Shown: positions 1 through 11,151, numbered from the stretch's first letter. The stretch: 64,000 nt of DNA from Gigaspora margarita (GCA_009809945.1 WTPW01000146.1:47708-111707); one strand, 5' to 3'. Numbers and translations: made by a program. The notes: generated from the letters alone by a model not told the origin.

Positions 1-69
1 TGCAAGTGGCAGCGCAAGGACCAGTTGTTGTATTTGGCTCCACAGCTGCAAGTGGCAGCGCAAGGACCA
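1..69. repeat. Short direct repeat at left edge
   Basis: A 23 bp block beginning TGCAAGTGGCAGCGCAAGG occurs at 1-23 and again at 47-69 with no change. The base composition is much richer in G and C than the sequence that follows, so this may be the tail of an exon or tandem repeat that begins outside the window. No reading frame can be assigned. Confidence 0.7.
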
Positions 70-592
70 TAAGAATGAACCTCGCTCATATCGGCAGGAA
101 CATAGTTACCGATTCTCTTTTCAGCTATGAGAAGATTCAATGATTTCCCTCTATACGAAGGCATTTTGATCCGTGAATGGTTTCGGATCGTCGCTATGGT
201 GGACATGTGATCATGTATATTAGAGCCAATAAGGGTAGCGAGCCCTTATCCCATATGTTTTTCAGATTTTGTAAATAAAGTCTCAGTTTTTTTGAATAAA
301 GTCAGCTGATCGAGCAATAATAATCAAATTTGGCTGATAATTACGCAGCAAAACATGAATTTATATGATAAAAATCAAAGCTGTATTCTAGGAGATTTAT
401 CCGCTAAAGTTCTTTAAATATCTTATTTGTATTTTCGTAAGGAAAATTTTTTCTTAGTTCTTTAAGCCATCTTTAACGTTACTTTTATTATCACAAATAA
501 AATTACAGCCAACTCTTTCTATAACGAACGAACTGACGTATTGAAAAAAACAAGTTCATTATACTGTATAGAGTCGGTTGCATATATATATA

Positions 593-629
<37 letters not shown>

Positions 630-1059
630 ATTGAATATATTATTAAGATTTTGTTTTAAAAATTTTTTTTTTTGCCATTAAATTAAACACATAAAGCTAT
701 TAAATAAATTTGTTGTTAAAAAAAAAAAAAAGTTTCTTTATTAATATATTCGCAAAAAGAATTTATTTTCAAATTACAAACATGCGCAAGTGTATTAATA
801 ATATAATAATTAATTGAGAAATTTCGAATTCCGGGGTAGCCATCCGGAGTGCAATCTTGTACAATTTTGGGTATGCGAAAATATCAAAAATTTTTCCACG
901 GCCATTACGTTATCAATAAAAATTTTAGTCAGAAATGTTATGGGCATAGGAACCGTAAAAATATATCTGATAGTGAACATCACGTATTAGCACAGCTTCG
1001 ACGTGCTAATCCATGATATTCACAACAGCCTGTGAAATATCTATTACATATTCAATAAA
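70..1059. other. Non-coding stretch, no gene seen
   Basis: No convincing coding region is visible. It holds a long A run (595-626), other homopolymer runs and a small inverted repeat near 985-1010 (TTAGCAC ... GTGCTAA). A block near 885-930 resembles, in inverted orientation, part of the sequence 3' of copy D near 21115-21165, so scraps of the array reach this far left. Confidence 0.5.
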
Positions 1060-2171
1060 ATTGATATATATATATGTTTAATTTAAAATCAGGTACTAAT
1101 ATAAATATTTTTCTTGACAAAAACATATAGAAGTTTATCATTTCGAAAATTGTAAAACTTTCAGGTGTTACCAGATCTTCTATAAGCGAGTTATCAAACA
1201 TTTCATAGATATAGATGTACTGATACTTCTGTTACTTTTAGGAAAAACCATGTTTACTAAACTTTGAATGATATAAAAAATATTAATAAAAGAACAACCA
1301 GACTAGTATATGTATTAGTTACTGTTAGAGATGTAACATTAGTTAGACATAAAATCAACCTTATAACAATTTGGAAGGCTAGATATTAGCTTGGATATAT
1401 ATATGTATATATTTTAGAAAAAATGTGCTTGTGACCGGCGGTGACAGTAACCAGATTTGGGTTAGGGTTAGATTTAGAGTTAGAAGAAGGTTTATTATAT
1501 AATAAAACACCTCAATAAGCATTTTTTGCTAGACAAAAATATTGGTTTCATAGGCACAAGTTGAAGTTATTGCGTAATTTTTTGAATTTTTTTGTCATAC
1601 CTAATCTAGCAATTTGATTGGCTCGGAACTGTAACCACGGTTACAAATAGATTTGCCCTATATTTTATAGTTTACATATTTATTACCCATCTTAATTATA
1701 TGGATTTTGAAACTTGCAAAAGAAAAAAATTAAGTTGATGAAGATTATTATACAAATGAGAATCTCAACTTGAGTTATATTTTTATACCAGTAATCAAAT
1801 ATTGATAAAATCTAACTATTAAATATTAGCATCTATTCGTGTAATACATTCATTACATACGTCTAATTAATAACCGGAGTCCATTCTATATTTCTTGTCA
1901 CGGTTTATTTGTTGCCATTAACAGTCTTTTACAGTCTTTTTGCAGTCTTTTTGTACAAATTAAACACACAAAAGCATGTTGTCAAACGGAATTTAATAAT
2001 ATTGAACGTGTTGACAGAATATGATAAATCATCTGTAGAACAAGATTAACATGAAATATAAAAATATATACAATCGGCTCTTTTTATAACGAACTGAAAG
2101 TTTGAATAGTAAAAAATTTTCGACAATTTTTATAAAGTAATTAGCTATGTTATTAAGTCGAACTCTTACAC

Positions 2172-2216
<45 letters not shown>

Positions 2217-2474
2217 TTTGGCATTAATATAAAGGTTTGTTATATCTAAATTTTACTATATCTTTATATACCGATCAAATCAGCTGAAAAATCACACAGC
2301 AAATTTTTATCAGGTGTTTCAGAGATTATGAAAACAGCAGCGAATATATCAAAAAATGCCGGATCAAATCATTATCTGCAACTAATCATAACTCTATATG
2401 ATATAGATTAAACGGCTGTAAGCAAAATGTTGCAAGGAAATGAGTATATACTAAATTTTACAAAGTGGAATAGG
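1060..2474. repeat. Array spacer, unit 1
   Basis: This is the spacer that lies 5' of the TLDc genes and beyond the 3' end of the BTB-BACK relics. Recognisable blocks recur in the same order near 17600-19300, 26780-27870, 32400-33640 and 42300-43430. Examples are the phrase ATAGAAGTTTATCATTTCG, the repeated ACAGTCTTTT motif, and a T run followed by an A run (2176-2216). No open frame is conserved between the copies, so I read it as non-coding. Confidence 0.75.
1417..1658 (-). mobile_element. MULE-like MITE, copy 1
   Basis: A 242 bp non-coding element with imperfect terminal inverted repeats. It is flanked by a 9 bp direct repeat TATATTTTA (1408-1416 and 1659-1667). The equivalent site near 17885-17905 lacks the element and has one copy of the target, which gives the exact ends. 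The same element, in the opposite orientation, is at 3059-3299. A 9 bp target duplication is typical of Mutator-like elements. No transposase is present. Confidence 0.85.
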
Positions 2475-3597
2475 AAATTTTTTGGTTTTTATATGGTTTC
2501 ACTTTGTCAAAATATCTTCATTTGACATTTGAAAATAGCGAATAAGAGGTAAGCAATTCCTAAAGTAGCATCAGTCAGTAAATTTGTATTTTTGAGCAAT
2601 TCCCCAACTTAACGTCATGATCTCAATTTCCTTTGTCCATCTGTAAACCAACTTGTTTTAATAGGCAAGTTTGTGCATTTTCTGAAAGAGAGACAAAATC
2701 TTCGGACTAAAAAAAATCATATCAGGATATATGCTTTACCGAAATCCCGTTGTTCCATTTTTGTTACTTTTCATTTTGGAAAATTTTATGATAAACTTTA
2801 AACGAAGCAAATGTGCGTTTTCTTTAATTAACTGTGCTTCAAGATGTTTTACTAATTCATCATATGAAGTTTGGAAGTAAAAAGTATGAGATCAAAAGTA
2901 ATGATGCACCTTGATCTTTTTCTAACAAACCACTCATCCGTAAATATATCTATTAAATTAGTAAGGTTAATAATTCAAATTAGCTCTAACATACACATAA
3001 TGCATAAACTGAGTGACCATCACTTAGTGAATCTATAAGAATGTTACTTTAAAATAAAGGGCGAATCTATTTGTAACCGTGGTTACAGTTCCGAGCCAAT
3101 CAAATTGCTAGGTATGACAAAAAATTCAAAAAATTACAAATCGCAATAACTTCAAATTGTGCCTATGAAACCAATATTTTTTTCTAGCTAAAAATGCTTC
3201 TTGAGGTGTTTTATTATATAATAAACCTTCTTCTAACTCTAAATCTAACCCTAACCCTAATCTGGTTACTGTCACCGCTGGTGACAAGCACATTTTTTCT
3301 AAAATAAAAATTTAATTTACTGGCTCACCAAAATATAAAAATTTTACTAATAATTATTGAATAGGAACATGGTTTAAATCAATCGTTTTAATATTATTGT
3401 TTTATCTTTACTAATATTTGCTAATTCATTACGGAAATACAAGGGCCTATATCTTAAAATCTTAGTATGTGCTTGGAATATCTTATTATTTGTGATCCTC
3501 CAATAATAATGATTATATTAAATCTTCTTTATCGTTAAGGAGCTCAAGCAATCATTTGAAAGCTTTTCAAAAACATTGCCATTTTTGAAATTTATTA
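2475..3597 (-). pseudogene. BTB-BACK relic 1 (no TLDc)
   Basis: This is a decayed copy of the BTB-BACK part of the TLDc genes on the minus strand. Sequence matching exon 2 up to the BACK region lies at about 2480-2955, and exon 1 (BTB) at about 3340-3597. Many indels and stops break both parts and the TLDc part is absent. Four other relics in the window have the same boundary, so the truncation predates the duplications. The intron-equivalent gap holds a MITE (3059-3299). Confidence 0.8.
3059..3299 (+). mobile_element. MULE-like MITE, copy 2
   Basis: The 241 bp sister of the MITE at 1417-1658, inverted relative to it. It starts GGGCGAATCTATTTG and ends CACATTTTTTC. The 9 bp repeat TAAAATAAA flanks it (3050-3058 and 3300-3308). 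Sister relics (for example near 44105) show the empty site with one target copy. Inside is a CCCTAACCCTAA stretch that resembles a telomere repeat but is part of the MITE. Confidence 0.85.
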
Positions 3598-3599
3598 GT

Positions 3600-4424
3600 A
3601 CACTACTATTTTTATTATGATATTACATTATTTATGTACAACTATCTCAGTAGCATCGAGATTATATGGTTCTCAATTCATATTATGGTAATAATTTAGC
3701 CAAATATTGAAAAAATTCGATTATACTATAACATAACCTGTAATCATTCTATGGATTTAATGTAACAATCTGTGAAACTATTTTATTGCTAAAGATATTA
3801 TAAATTGATATTATAAATTATATTCAAACTTTTTCAACATTTCTTTCTTTTTATCACATTTATATTTTGAAAATAATATTTGCCAATAAGAATTTAAATA
3901 TTTTAACTTTTCTTTATACTTGACCTTAATTAATTTTGATATTTTGTATTTACTATAAATATTTTCAACTAAATTGTTAATTTGATATCTACGAAATGTG
4001 ATCAAAATTTAAATCTAAATTTGTTTTCTTTATAGTTACTACTTATAGTTATATGGAATTTTTACTCGGAAAATGGTTTTCCGAAACTGCGTAGAGTTTA
4101 TTAATAAAATTTAAATTTTATTGATCCAATTTTTGATAATTTTTTTATTTATAGAGTTCATTAAGTTTTATATAATAAAAAAGTCCTTTGTTTTTATAAG
4201 GAATTTAATTATTCTTTACTTATTTATCACCTTTGTTCTAACCATAAGAATTTTAAATAAATTCACTTTTACTTCTTATCTTTGAAGCAACTGAGAATTA
4301 ATTGCTTTTGACATTTGTACTTTTATATAAGGCATAAAAGTTTTTACTATGACCATACTTATTTCAATTTAATTATATGAATACTATTTAGAAATTATTT
4401 AATATTTTAGATCCTTTGGACAAA
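3600..4424. repeat. Alpha-unit spacer, relic 1 to copy A
   Basis: AT-rich sequence shared in order with 20220-21060, 28850-29650, 36870-37690 and 44400-45260. It includes the blocks ATTTTCAACTAAATTGTTA and GAATTTAATTATTCTT. It joins directly to the middle of exon 2 of copy A at about 4425, whereas the sister units continue with a 3' flank and the TLDc coding part. A deletion of more than 1 kb therefore occurred here. No gene is seen. Confidence 0.7.
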
Positions 4425-5142
4425 CTACGAAAATTCTTTTAATTTTAATAGTGAAATCAATGCATTTTCTGGAAGAGAGGTAAAATTTTCTGACTCAAAA
4501 ATTTTATCTGGATACTTTGCCAAAATATCGTTTCTCCATTTTTGCAACTCTTGAAGGTTTTCATTTTGGAAACTCTCAAGATAAACGTTTGCAAAATTTA
4601 AACGGAGCCAGTGTGCATCTTCTTTAATTAACTGTGTTTCAAAGTGTTTTACCAATTCATCAAGACAAAATTCGGAAGCAACAAGGACGAGCTCAAAAAT
4701 AAATGTTGCGTCTTGATCTTTTTCTGACAAAATCACTGCTCCGTAAATATATCTATTAAACTATTAATTTAATAATTCAAATTAGTTCTTGCATACATAT
4801 CATACATAAACTGAGTAACCGTCATATTAGTGAACTTGTAAATTTTGTGTCTTCAGAATAAAGGTTTAATTTACTGGCTCACCAAAATATAAAACTTACC
4901 TAATAATTATTTCAAATTGTTGAATAGAAACATGTTTTAAATTAATCGTTTTAATTTTATTTTTATCTTAATATTTTCTAATTCATTACGAAAATATAAA
5001 GATCTATATCTTAAAATATTAGTATGGATTGGAATATCTTATTATTTGGTGATTCTCCAATATTAATGATTGCATTAAAATCTTCTTTATCATCAAGAAG
5101 TTCGAGGAAATCATTTGAATGCTTTTCAAAAAATTTTGACAT
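4425..5142 (-). pseudogene. BTB-BACK-TLDc copy A, truncated
   Basis: This is an alpha-type copy on the minus strand. Exon 1 (BTB) spans about 5142-4900, begins with ATG, and has lost a few bases near 4970, which breaks its frame. Exon 2 starts at about 4752 and stays open for roughly 108 codons (LSEKDQDATFIFELVLVASE and on through the start of BACK). It is then cut at 4425, where sequence normally found downstream of the gene begins. The rest of BACK and all of TLDc are missing. A 0.75 kb insert separates ATG and promoter (5153-5898). A product is unlikely. Confidence 0.85.
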
Positions 5143-5152
5143 TTTTGAAATA

Positions 5153-5898
5153 ACTAGCATTCTTGCACGTCCTTACGGACGTGCAGTAAAAATAATTATT
5201 ACTGTACCGTATTGCGGCCACCACATAAGTCATATTTTAGCGAATATTACTTGGCCTTGATATTTGTGGCTTTTTGATTATTTGCGGTCACCACATGAGT
5301 CATATTTTAGTGAATATTACTTAGCCTTGATATTTGTGGCTCCCTGATTATTTATTCACAGGATTTACAGCGCAATTAAACTTTTAGCTTCGGAGAGATC
5401 AATTTATCTCGTGACAACATAAGGCAAAAAAAAAAATACAAATCCGGTTTTCTTGACAACATTTATGTTTGAGTGTATGCATAAGCAAGCCAATCAGAAC
5501 GATTTTAACGCGGGCACATCATAGAGATTTGCCATATTGCGTCCACCACATAAGTCATATTTTAGCGAATATTACTTAGCTTAGATATTTGTGGCTTTTT
5601 GATTATTTGCAGTCATCACATGAGTCATATTTTAGTGAATATTACTTAGGCTTAATATTTGTGGCTCCTTGATTATTTATTTGCGGGATTTACAGCGCAA
5701 TTAAACTTTTAGCTTCGGAGAGATCAATTTATCTCGTGACAGCATAAGGCAAAAAAAAAAAACAAATCCCGGTTTTCTTGACAACATTCATGTTTGTGTG
5801 TATGCATAAGCAAACCAATCAGAACGTTTTTAACGCGGATACATCATAGAGATTTAATAGTATATATATATATATAATATATATATATATATAGATAT
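5153..5898. repeat. Insert with ~320 bp tandem duplication
   Basis: The insert separates the start of copy A from its usual upstream sequence, which resumes near 5900. Two ~320 bp units (about 5210-5530 and 5531-5849) match closely. Each unit itself begins with two ~69 bp direct repeats that contain TAAGTCATATTTTAGCGAAT or TGAGTCATATTTTAGTGAAT. At 5164-5185 is a palindrome, TGCACGTCC-TTAC-GGACGTGCA. An AT dinucleotide run closes the insert (5861-5895). No coding potential or terminal repeats of a known element are apparent. Confidence 0.75.
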
Positions 5899-5899
5899 A

Positions 5900-6414
5900 G
5901 ATGCAAATAAATTACACTGTTTATGTTCAGCTATGTAACACATCGATTATCGCATTCACAATTGAGTAATAACAACTTATAAATGCTTGCAACAAAATTC
6001 TGCGTCGGTATACTTAGGAGTGCATCGGAATTATGGTAGGTTGGATCGGAATCGATCAATTTTGCCCAAGATCATTAAAAATTTTACTAATGAAATCATA
6101 TCGTTCATTGCCCTGCTGATAATTTTGCTAAACACCGACCTAGATCTGATGCATCCGACCCGGAAATTTGGTTACCCTCCAGTAAAAATATTACAAAAAA
6201 AACAATCTCCAGTCTTTGGTTTTATTAAAAACATTTTATAAAAAGAATGAAAAAATTTAAATAATTTTATATTCATACAATAACATAAACATAATGAAAT
6301 TATATTCATGAAATAGTTATTTTAAAATGCTTAAATAATAATTTTTTTTATATCAAAACGAATAAATAATTAAATATTTATTGTACCAGATTAATGCGAA
6401 CAAAATATATAGCT
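5900..6414. repeat. Displaced upstream region of the array
   Basis: This matches the sequence normally 5' of the TLDc genes. The blocks around 5900-5970 (TTACACTGTTTATGT, then ATTATCGCATTC) and 6040-6240 (GATCGGAATCGATCAATTTT and onward) recur near 17460, 23040, 26020, 32020 and 39880. It runs directly into the kinase relic at 6415, so a duplication junction lies here. No gene is seen. Confidence 0.65.
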
Positions 6415-7262
6415 TAAGAATTAAACAGTGCCATAACCACCTTTACCAATTTGTTTAATAACATTTTCTAATTTATTATAAGGTATAAATTCGATTATTT
6501 ATTGTAATATTTATTTGTTCATTTTTTTATAAAATTATCTATTACAGAATTTCCACTAGTCCATTTTAGATTTATTTGAGGATCACAAAAATGGCAATAA
6601 TAAGATCCAGTATTATGTTCTTTACAATTTGTAAGTCTCATCTGTATTATTTGTTTTGATTCCGTATGATTTATTTAAATCTGAATGTGTTTCTTTATGT
6701 CTGCTCATCTGTTGATAAAGTGATCCACGATTATTAAATGTAATTGAATGATTTGGATCTATTTCTAATGATTATTAAAATCTGCAAGTGATTCTTCATA
6801 TCTGCCAAGTTTATAATAATGAATCCATGATTAGTTAAGGTTGTTGCATTAGTTGAATCATTTTCTAATGATTCGTTTAAATCTCCATGTGTTTCTTCAT
6901 ATCTGTCAAGTTTATAATAAACTAAACCACGATTAGTTAAGCTATTGCATTATTTGGATCAATTTCTAAAGATTTGTTTAAAAACTGCAGGTGATTCTTA
7001 ATATCTGCCTATCTTTAGATACGTTTCTCCACGATTACTTAAAATTGCTACATTATTTGGATCAAATTTTAATGATTTATTTAAATCTGCATGTAATTCT
7101 TCATATCTGCTTATCTGCTGATAAGTTACTCACGATTATTTAAAACGGTTGCATTATTTGGATCAATTCCTAATGATTTATTTAAATCTGCAAGTAATTC
7201 TTAATATCTGCCTATCTGTAGATAATATCTCCACGATTACTGCATTATTTGTTTATGTTTTT
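6415..7262 (-). pseudogene. TPR-kinase gene relic, short copy
   Basis: On the minus strand about six degenerate ~34-residue TPR units (7262-6680) run into a segment reading NCKEHNTGSYYCHFCDP and then WTSGNSVIDNFI (about 6640-6540). Next comes EFIPYNKLENV followed by a kinase glycine loop, IGKGGYGTV (about 6490-6433), and then a stop. WTSGN..ID.FI before a glycine loop is a layout I associate with the large TKL-like kinase families of Rhizophagus. The TPR frames are broken and the rest of the kinase is missing, so this is dead. The right end is cut near 7262. Confidence 0.7.
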
Positions 7263-7289
7263 ACCTAAAATAATTTACTTAATGGTTCA

Positions 7290-8845
7290 TAGATATAAAA
7301 AAACAAGAAGATGTTAACAAGTCATTAGAAGACAATCTTCTAAATCTTGAAAAAGCCGTTGGCAGAGGCGAGTACAATACAAAAGCGACGTAAAATTTAA
7401 AGTATTGTATATTGTTTTGCAGTAGAAAGGGCGGATACGTCAATATTTAGATTATCTGGGTTAATAAAAAATTTGGTGATTTGATTGTGATGCACGAAAC
7501 TTTAAAAAATTTTTTAAATATCAATTTTTTATTATCGTTATGCAAATCAATTTCCATTTATAATAAAAAATGTCCGTATCGAAATTCCGAATATAGCAAA
7601 AACTTGATTTTTGCAAAGCCTCATTTATTGTGTAATAATTTAACGGATTATCTTTTTTTATGTAGCCCTTTGAATTGAAAGACAATCTTGCAGAAAAAGA
7701 CTTTATTATCCGGCAAAATACGTTAGACGGGCTAAAACTTGAAAATCAACAACTTTTATTAAAGTTGGAAGAAGCAACAAACTTTCTGGAATTAATATAA
7801 ATAGTGATATCGATGTCATACTGATCCAATCGTTTAAAAACATTGAAAACGAGAGGATCCTGCTTCAAGAAGAAATTTCAAAAAGAAAAGATGGTGTCAA
7901 GAGTAGAAGAGGTTAATATCATACTGATTTGACATATAACAGATATGTTTTATTTTGGCATTAATTAATCTTGTATGGCATTCAAATTTATGAGGCAATA
8001 GATAATAAATTTAAAACTATTGACGAAAATCTTTGGCTATAATATCGAGTTCCTCGAAAAAGATTGCGTAAAGATAACTTCGATTTATTACGATCCGAAG
8101 ATTAGAAACCATTAACGTTCGAACCCGACAAAGACGGTACAATTCAACTTAAAGGAGGTAAATATAGCAAAAACTTGATTTTTGCAAAGCCTCATTTATT
8201 GTGTAATAATTTAACGTATTATCTTTTTTTATGTAACTCTTTGGATTGAAAGATAATCTTGCAGAAAAAGACTTTACTATCCGGCAAAATACGTTAGACG
8301 GGCTAAAACTTGAAAATCAACAACTTTTATTAAAGTTGGAAGTAGCAACAAACTTTCTGGAATTAATATAAATAGTGATATCGATGTCATACTGATCCAA
8401 TCGTTTAAAAATATTGAAAACGAGAGGATCCTGCTTCAAGAAGAAATTTCAAAAAGAAAAGATGGTGTCAAGAGTAGAAGAGGTTAATATCATACTGATT
8501 TGACATATAACAGATATGTTTTATTTTAGCATTAATTAATCTTGTATGGCATTCAAATTTATGAGGCAATAGATAATAAATTTAAACTATTGACGAAAAT
8601 CTTTGGCTATAATATCGAGTTCCTCGAAAAAGATAGCGTAAAGATAACTTCGATTTATTCCGATCCGAAGATTAGAAACCATTAACGTTCGAACCCGACA
8701 AAGACGGTACAATTCAACTTAAAGGGGGTAATTTGGATTTTATGCGAAGCATCGAAAGTGATATTAAGTACTGGCTAGAAATAAATGGTTCAGTACCATG
8801 TTTTCTAGGAACGTTGCAGTAAAATTATTTGAGGAAAAAAATGCA
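7290..8845 (+). pseudogene. Coiled-coil gene relic, unknown family
   Basis: The plus strand has several exon-like open pieces separated by GT...AG-like gaps. One at 7300-7391 reads KSLEDNLLNLEKAVGRGEYN. A heptad-like piece, DNLAEKDFIIRQNTLDGLKL, sits at about 7680-7795 and a near-identical copy at about 8250-8365. A piece with NIENERILLQEEISKRKDG follows each. After the second copy, LTFEPDKDGTIQLKGGN and KYWLEINGSVPCFLG follow. A frame change in both copies and further stops suggest decay before the duplication. I do not recognise the family. Glu, Lys and Leu content suggests a coiled coil. Confidence 0.5.
7591..8731. repeat. ~570 bp tandem duplication
   Basis: Two head-to-tail units, 7591-8161 and 8162-8731, are nearly identical. 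The boundary sits at GGTAA, which reads as a splice donor on the plus strand. The duplicated block therefore equals an intron plus the exons of the coiled-coil relic. Only scattered substitutions and a few indels separate the units, so the duplication is recent compared with the decay of the gene. Confidence 0.9.
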
Positions 8846-8858
8846 TCTACAAAGCATT

Positions 8859-9117
8859 AAGGCTGTTCGCAATTACAATTTCGTTTAACGTTCTCCCCCC
8901 ACCAGCTCTAAGAGCTCCCCCCCTAGAATTAAACAGGCCAATCAGAACGCTTATCTCGTTTTAGGATTCCAATAAGTCACGTGTTTATAAGTCAACCAAT
9001 AATAATGTGTTTATTTTTTGCAATTTTAATATGTTTGTTTAATTTGACCCCCCTCCCCCCCCACCATGCTTAAGCTTCTTAAGGGAACGTTAAACGAAAT
9101 TATATATTAAAATGGCC
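8859..9117. mobile_element. MITE with GC-rich interior
   Basis: Imperfect terminal inverted repeats share the core AATTTCGTTTAACGTTC (left about 8875, right about 9084-9102). The interior has C runs and CCAATCAGAACG. The outer part of the repeats (TTAAGGC on the left, GGCCTAA on the right) is weaker. No clean target duplication was found. A single left-end-like sequence, AAGGCCGTTCGAAGTTAAT, occurs at about 51209. Confidence 0.6.
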
Positions 9118-9236
9118 TAAACAAAATGAAATTATATTCATGAAATAGTTATTTTATAATGCTTAAATAATAATTTGTTTATACCAAAACGAATAAAATA
9201 AATTAAATAGTTATTGTACCAAATTAATAAATATAT

Positions 9237-10725
9237 AGCTTAAGAACTTTACCAATTTGTTTAACATTTTTCTAATATATTACAAGGTAAATTCGATTAT
9301 TTTTATTATAATATTTATTTGTTCATTTTTTATAAAATTATCTATTTCAGAATTTCCATTAGTCCATTTTTGATTCATTTGAGGATCACAAAAATGGCAA
9401 TAATAAGATCCAGTATTATGTTCTTTGCAATTTGTAAGTCTCGTCTATATTATTTGTTTTGATTCCGTATGATTTATTTAAATCTGAAAGTGTTTCTTTA
9501 TGTCTGTTCATCTGTTTGATAAGGTGATCCACGATTATTAAATGTAATTGAATGATTTGAATCAATTTCTAATGATTATTAAAATCAGCAAGTGATTCTT
9601 CATATCTGCCAAGTTTATAATAAATGAACCATGATTAGTTAAGGTTATTGCATTAGTTGAATCAATCTCTAATGATTTGTTTAAATCTGCATGTGTTTCT
9701 TCATATTTGCCAAGTTTATAATGAATGAATCCACGATTAGTTAAGCTATTGCATTATTTGGATCAATTTTTAACGATTTATTTAAAACTGCATGTGATTC
9801 TTCATATCTGCCTATCTTTAGATACGTTTCTCAACGATTACTTAAAATTGCCACATTATTTGGATCAAATTTTAATGATATATTTAAATCTGCATGTAAT
9901 TCTTCATTTCTGCCTATCTGCTGATAAGTTATTCACAATTATTTAAAACAGTTGCATTATTTGGATCAATTTCTAATGATTTATTTAAATCTGCAAGTAA
10001 TTCTTAATATCTGCCTATCTGTAGATAAGTTTCTCCACGATTACTTAAATTTGTTGCATTATTTGAATTAATTTCTAAATGATTTATTTAAAATTGCAAT
10101 TGATTCTTCATATCTGCCTATCTGCTGATAAGTTTTTCCACAATTATTTAAGACTGTTGCATTTATAGATGATTGACGAAACTATTTTGCCGTTGATGAA
10201 ATGACGAAACCATAAGTTTCATCAAGTTTCGTCATTGACGAAACTTATGGTTTCGTCAGTTTTCGTCAGGTTTCGTCATTTCGTCAGGCATCACTAGTTG
10301 CATTATTTGGATCAACTTATAATGTTTTGCAAGTGATTTTTCATAGCTGCATATCTGCTGATAAGTTTTTCCACGATTTCATAAAGCTGTTGCATTCTTT
10401 GGATCTATTTCTAATGATTTATTTAAATCTGCAAGTGATTCTTCATATCTGTCTATCTGCCGATAAGTTAATCCACGATTATTTAAAGCTGTTGCATTAT
10501 TTGGATTAAATTTCTAATGATATGCAAGTGATAATTAATCTGCTGATAAGTTAATCCACGATTATTTAAAGTTGTTGCATTATTTGGATTAATTCCAATG
10601 ATTTATTTAATCTGCTAGTGATTCCTCATACCTATTTGCTGATAAGTTTTTCCACGATTATTTAAAATTGCTGCATTATTTGGATCAATTTCTAATAATA
10701 CATTTAAATTGACAAGTGATTCTTT
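9237..10725 (-). pseudogene. TPR-kinase gene relic, long copy
   Basis: About a dozen degenerate 102-nt TPR units run from about 10725 to 9480. The translated theme is a tyrosine-rich helix, a run like ESLADLNKSLEIDP, then N.ATALNNRGLTY. They end in the same cysteine-containing segment and W..GNS.IDNFIK motif as the relic at 6415 (about 9440-9340). The kinase part breaks off within the sequence matching IGK. Many indels break it, and an hAT-like MITE sits inside (10164-10296). It is likely the 3' continuation of the open TPR frame at 10807-11151. Confidence 0.7.
10164..10296. mobile_element. Short hAT-like MITE
   Basis: A 133 bp insertion splits a TPR unit. It is flanked by an exact 8 bp repeat, GTTGCATT (10156-10163 and 10297-10304). 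The interior is built of repeated GACGAAAC and GTTTCGTC words that fold back on themselves. The ends read TATAGATGA and TCACTA. An 8 bp target duplication fits hAT. Confidence 0.85.
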
Positions 10726-10806
10726 ATATTATTTTTTTTTATCGTGAAATAATGTATACTACGTATCAATAACTGTCATAAATTGACTCTGTTACAATTC
10801 CTAAAA

Positions 10807-11151
10807 TTACATAAAATCTTCGAGTGACTTCTCATATATACCCAACAATCGGTAAGTCAATCCACGACTATGTAACGCTATTGTGTTATTTGGATTAACT
10901 TCCAATAATTTATTTAAATCTGTAAGCGACTCCTTCATATAGACCCATATTTGATTAGCTAATCCGCGAATCCCTAATGTAGTTAAATTATTTGGTTTAA
11001 CTCGTAAAGATTTATTTAAATCTGCAAGTGATTCATTATAGTTGTTTATTAAATAATAAATTAATCCATGATCATTTAATGCCGTTGAATGATTTGGTTC
11101 GATATCTAGCAACCTGTTTAAATGTGCAAGTAAATTCTTATATTTGCTCAT
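10807..11151 (-). CDS. TPR protein fragment (5' end of TPR-kinase relic)
   Basis: This is an open frame of 114 codons from ATG at 11151. It contains three TPR-like units of 34 residues: about residues 6-37 (HLNRLLDIEPNHSTALNDHG), 38-71 (YNESLADLNKSLRVKPNN) and 72-105 (MKESLTDLNKLLEVNPNN), then a partial fourth. TPR repeats form protein-binding helix pairs. The frame stops at 10807 in the middle of a unit. More, broken, TPR units follow on the same strand, so this is best read as the 5' exon of a decayed longer gene. An independent short TPR protein is possible but less likely. Confidence 0.6.
   Translation of the reverse strand: MSKYKNLLAHLNRLLDIEPNHSTALNDHGLIYYLINNYNESLADLNKSLRVKPNNLTTLGIRGLANQIWVYMKESLTDLNKLLEVNPNNTIALHSRGLTYRLLGIYEKSLEDFM

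Noticed and set aside
3235-3266. CCCTAACCCTAA as a telomere remnant
   Set aside because: The same motif lies at the same place in the sister MITE at 1417 and in other MITEs, so it is part of the element.
9725-10509. Plus-strand frames with repeated HYLDQFL motifs
   Set aside because: Antisense of the degenerate TPR repeats. The periodicity comes from the 102-nt TPR unit.
9480-10700. Regular 102-nt periodic sequence as a possible CRISPR or satellite
   Set aside because: The period equals a 34-residue TPR, the minus-strand translation shows the TPR theme, and a eukaryotic context excludes CRISPR.
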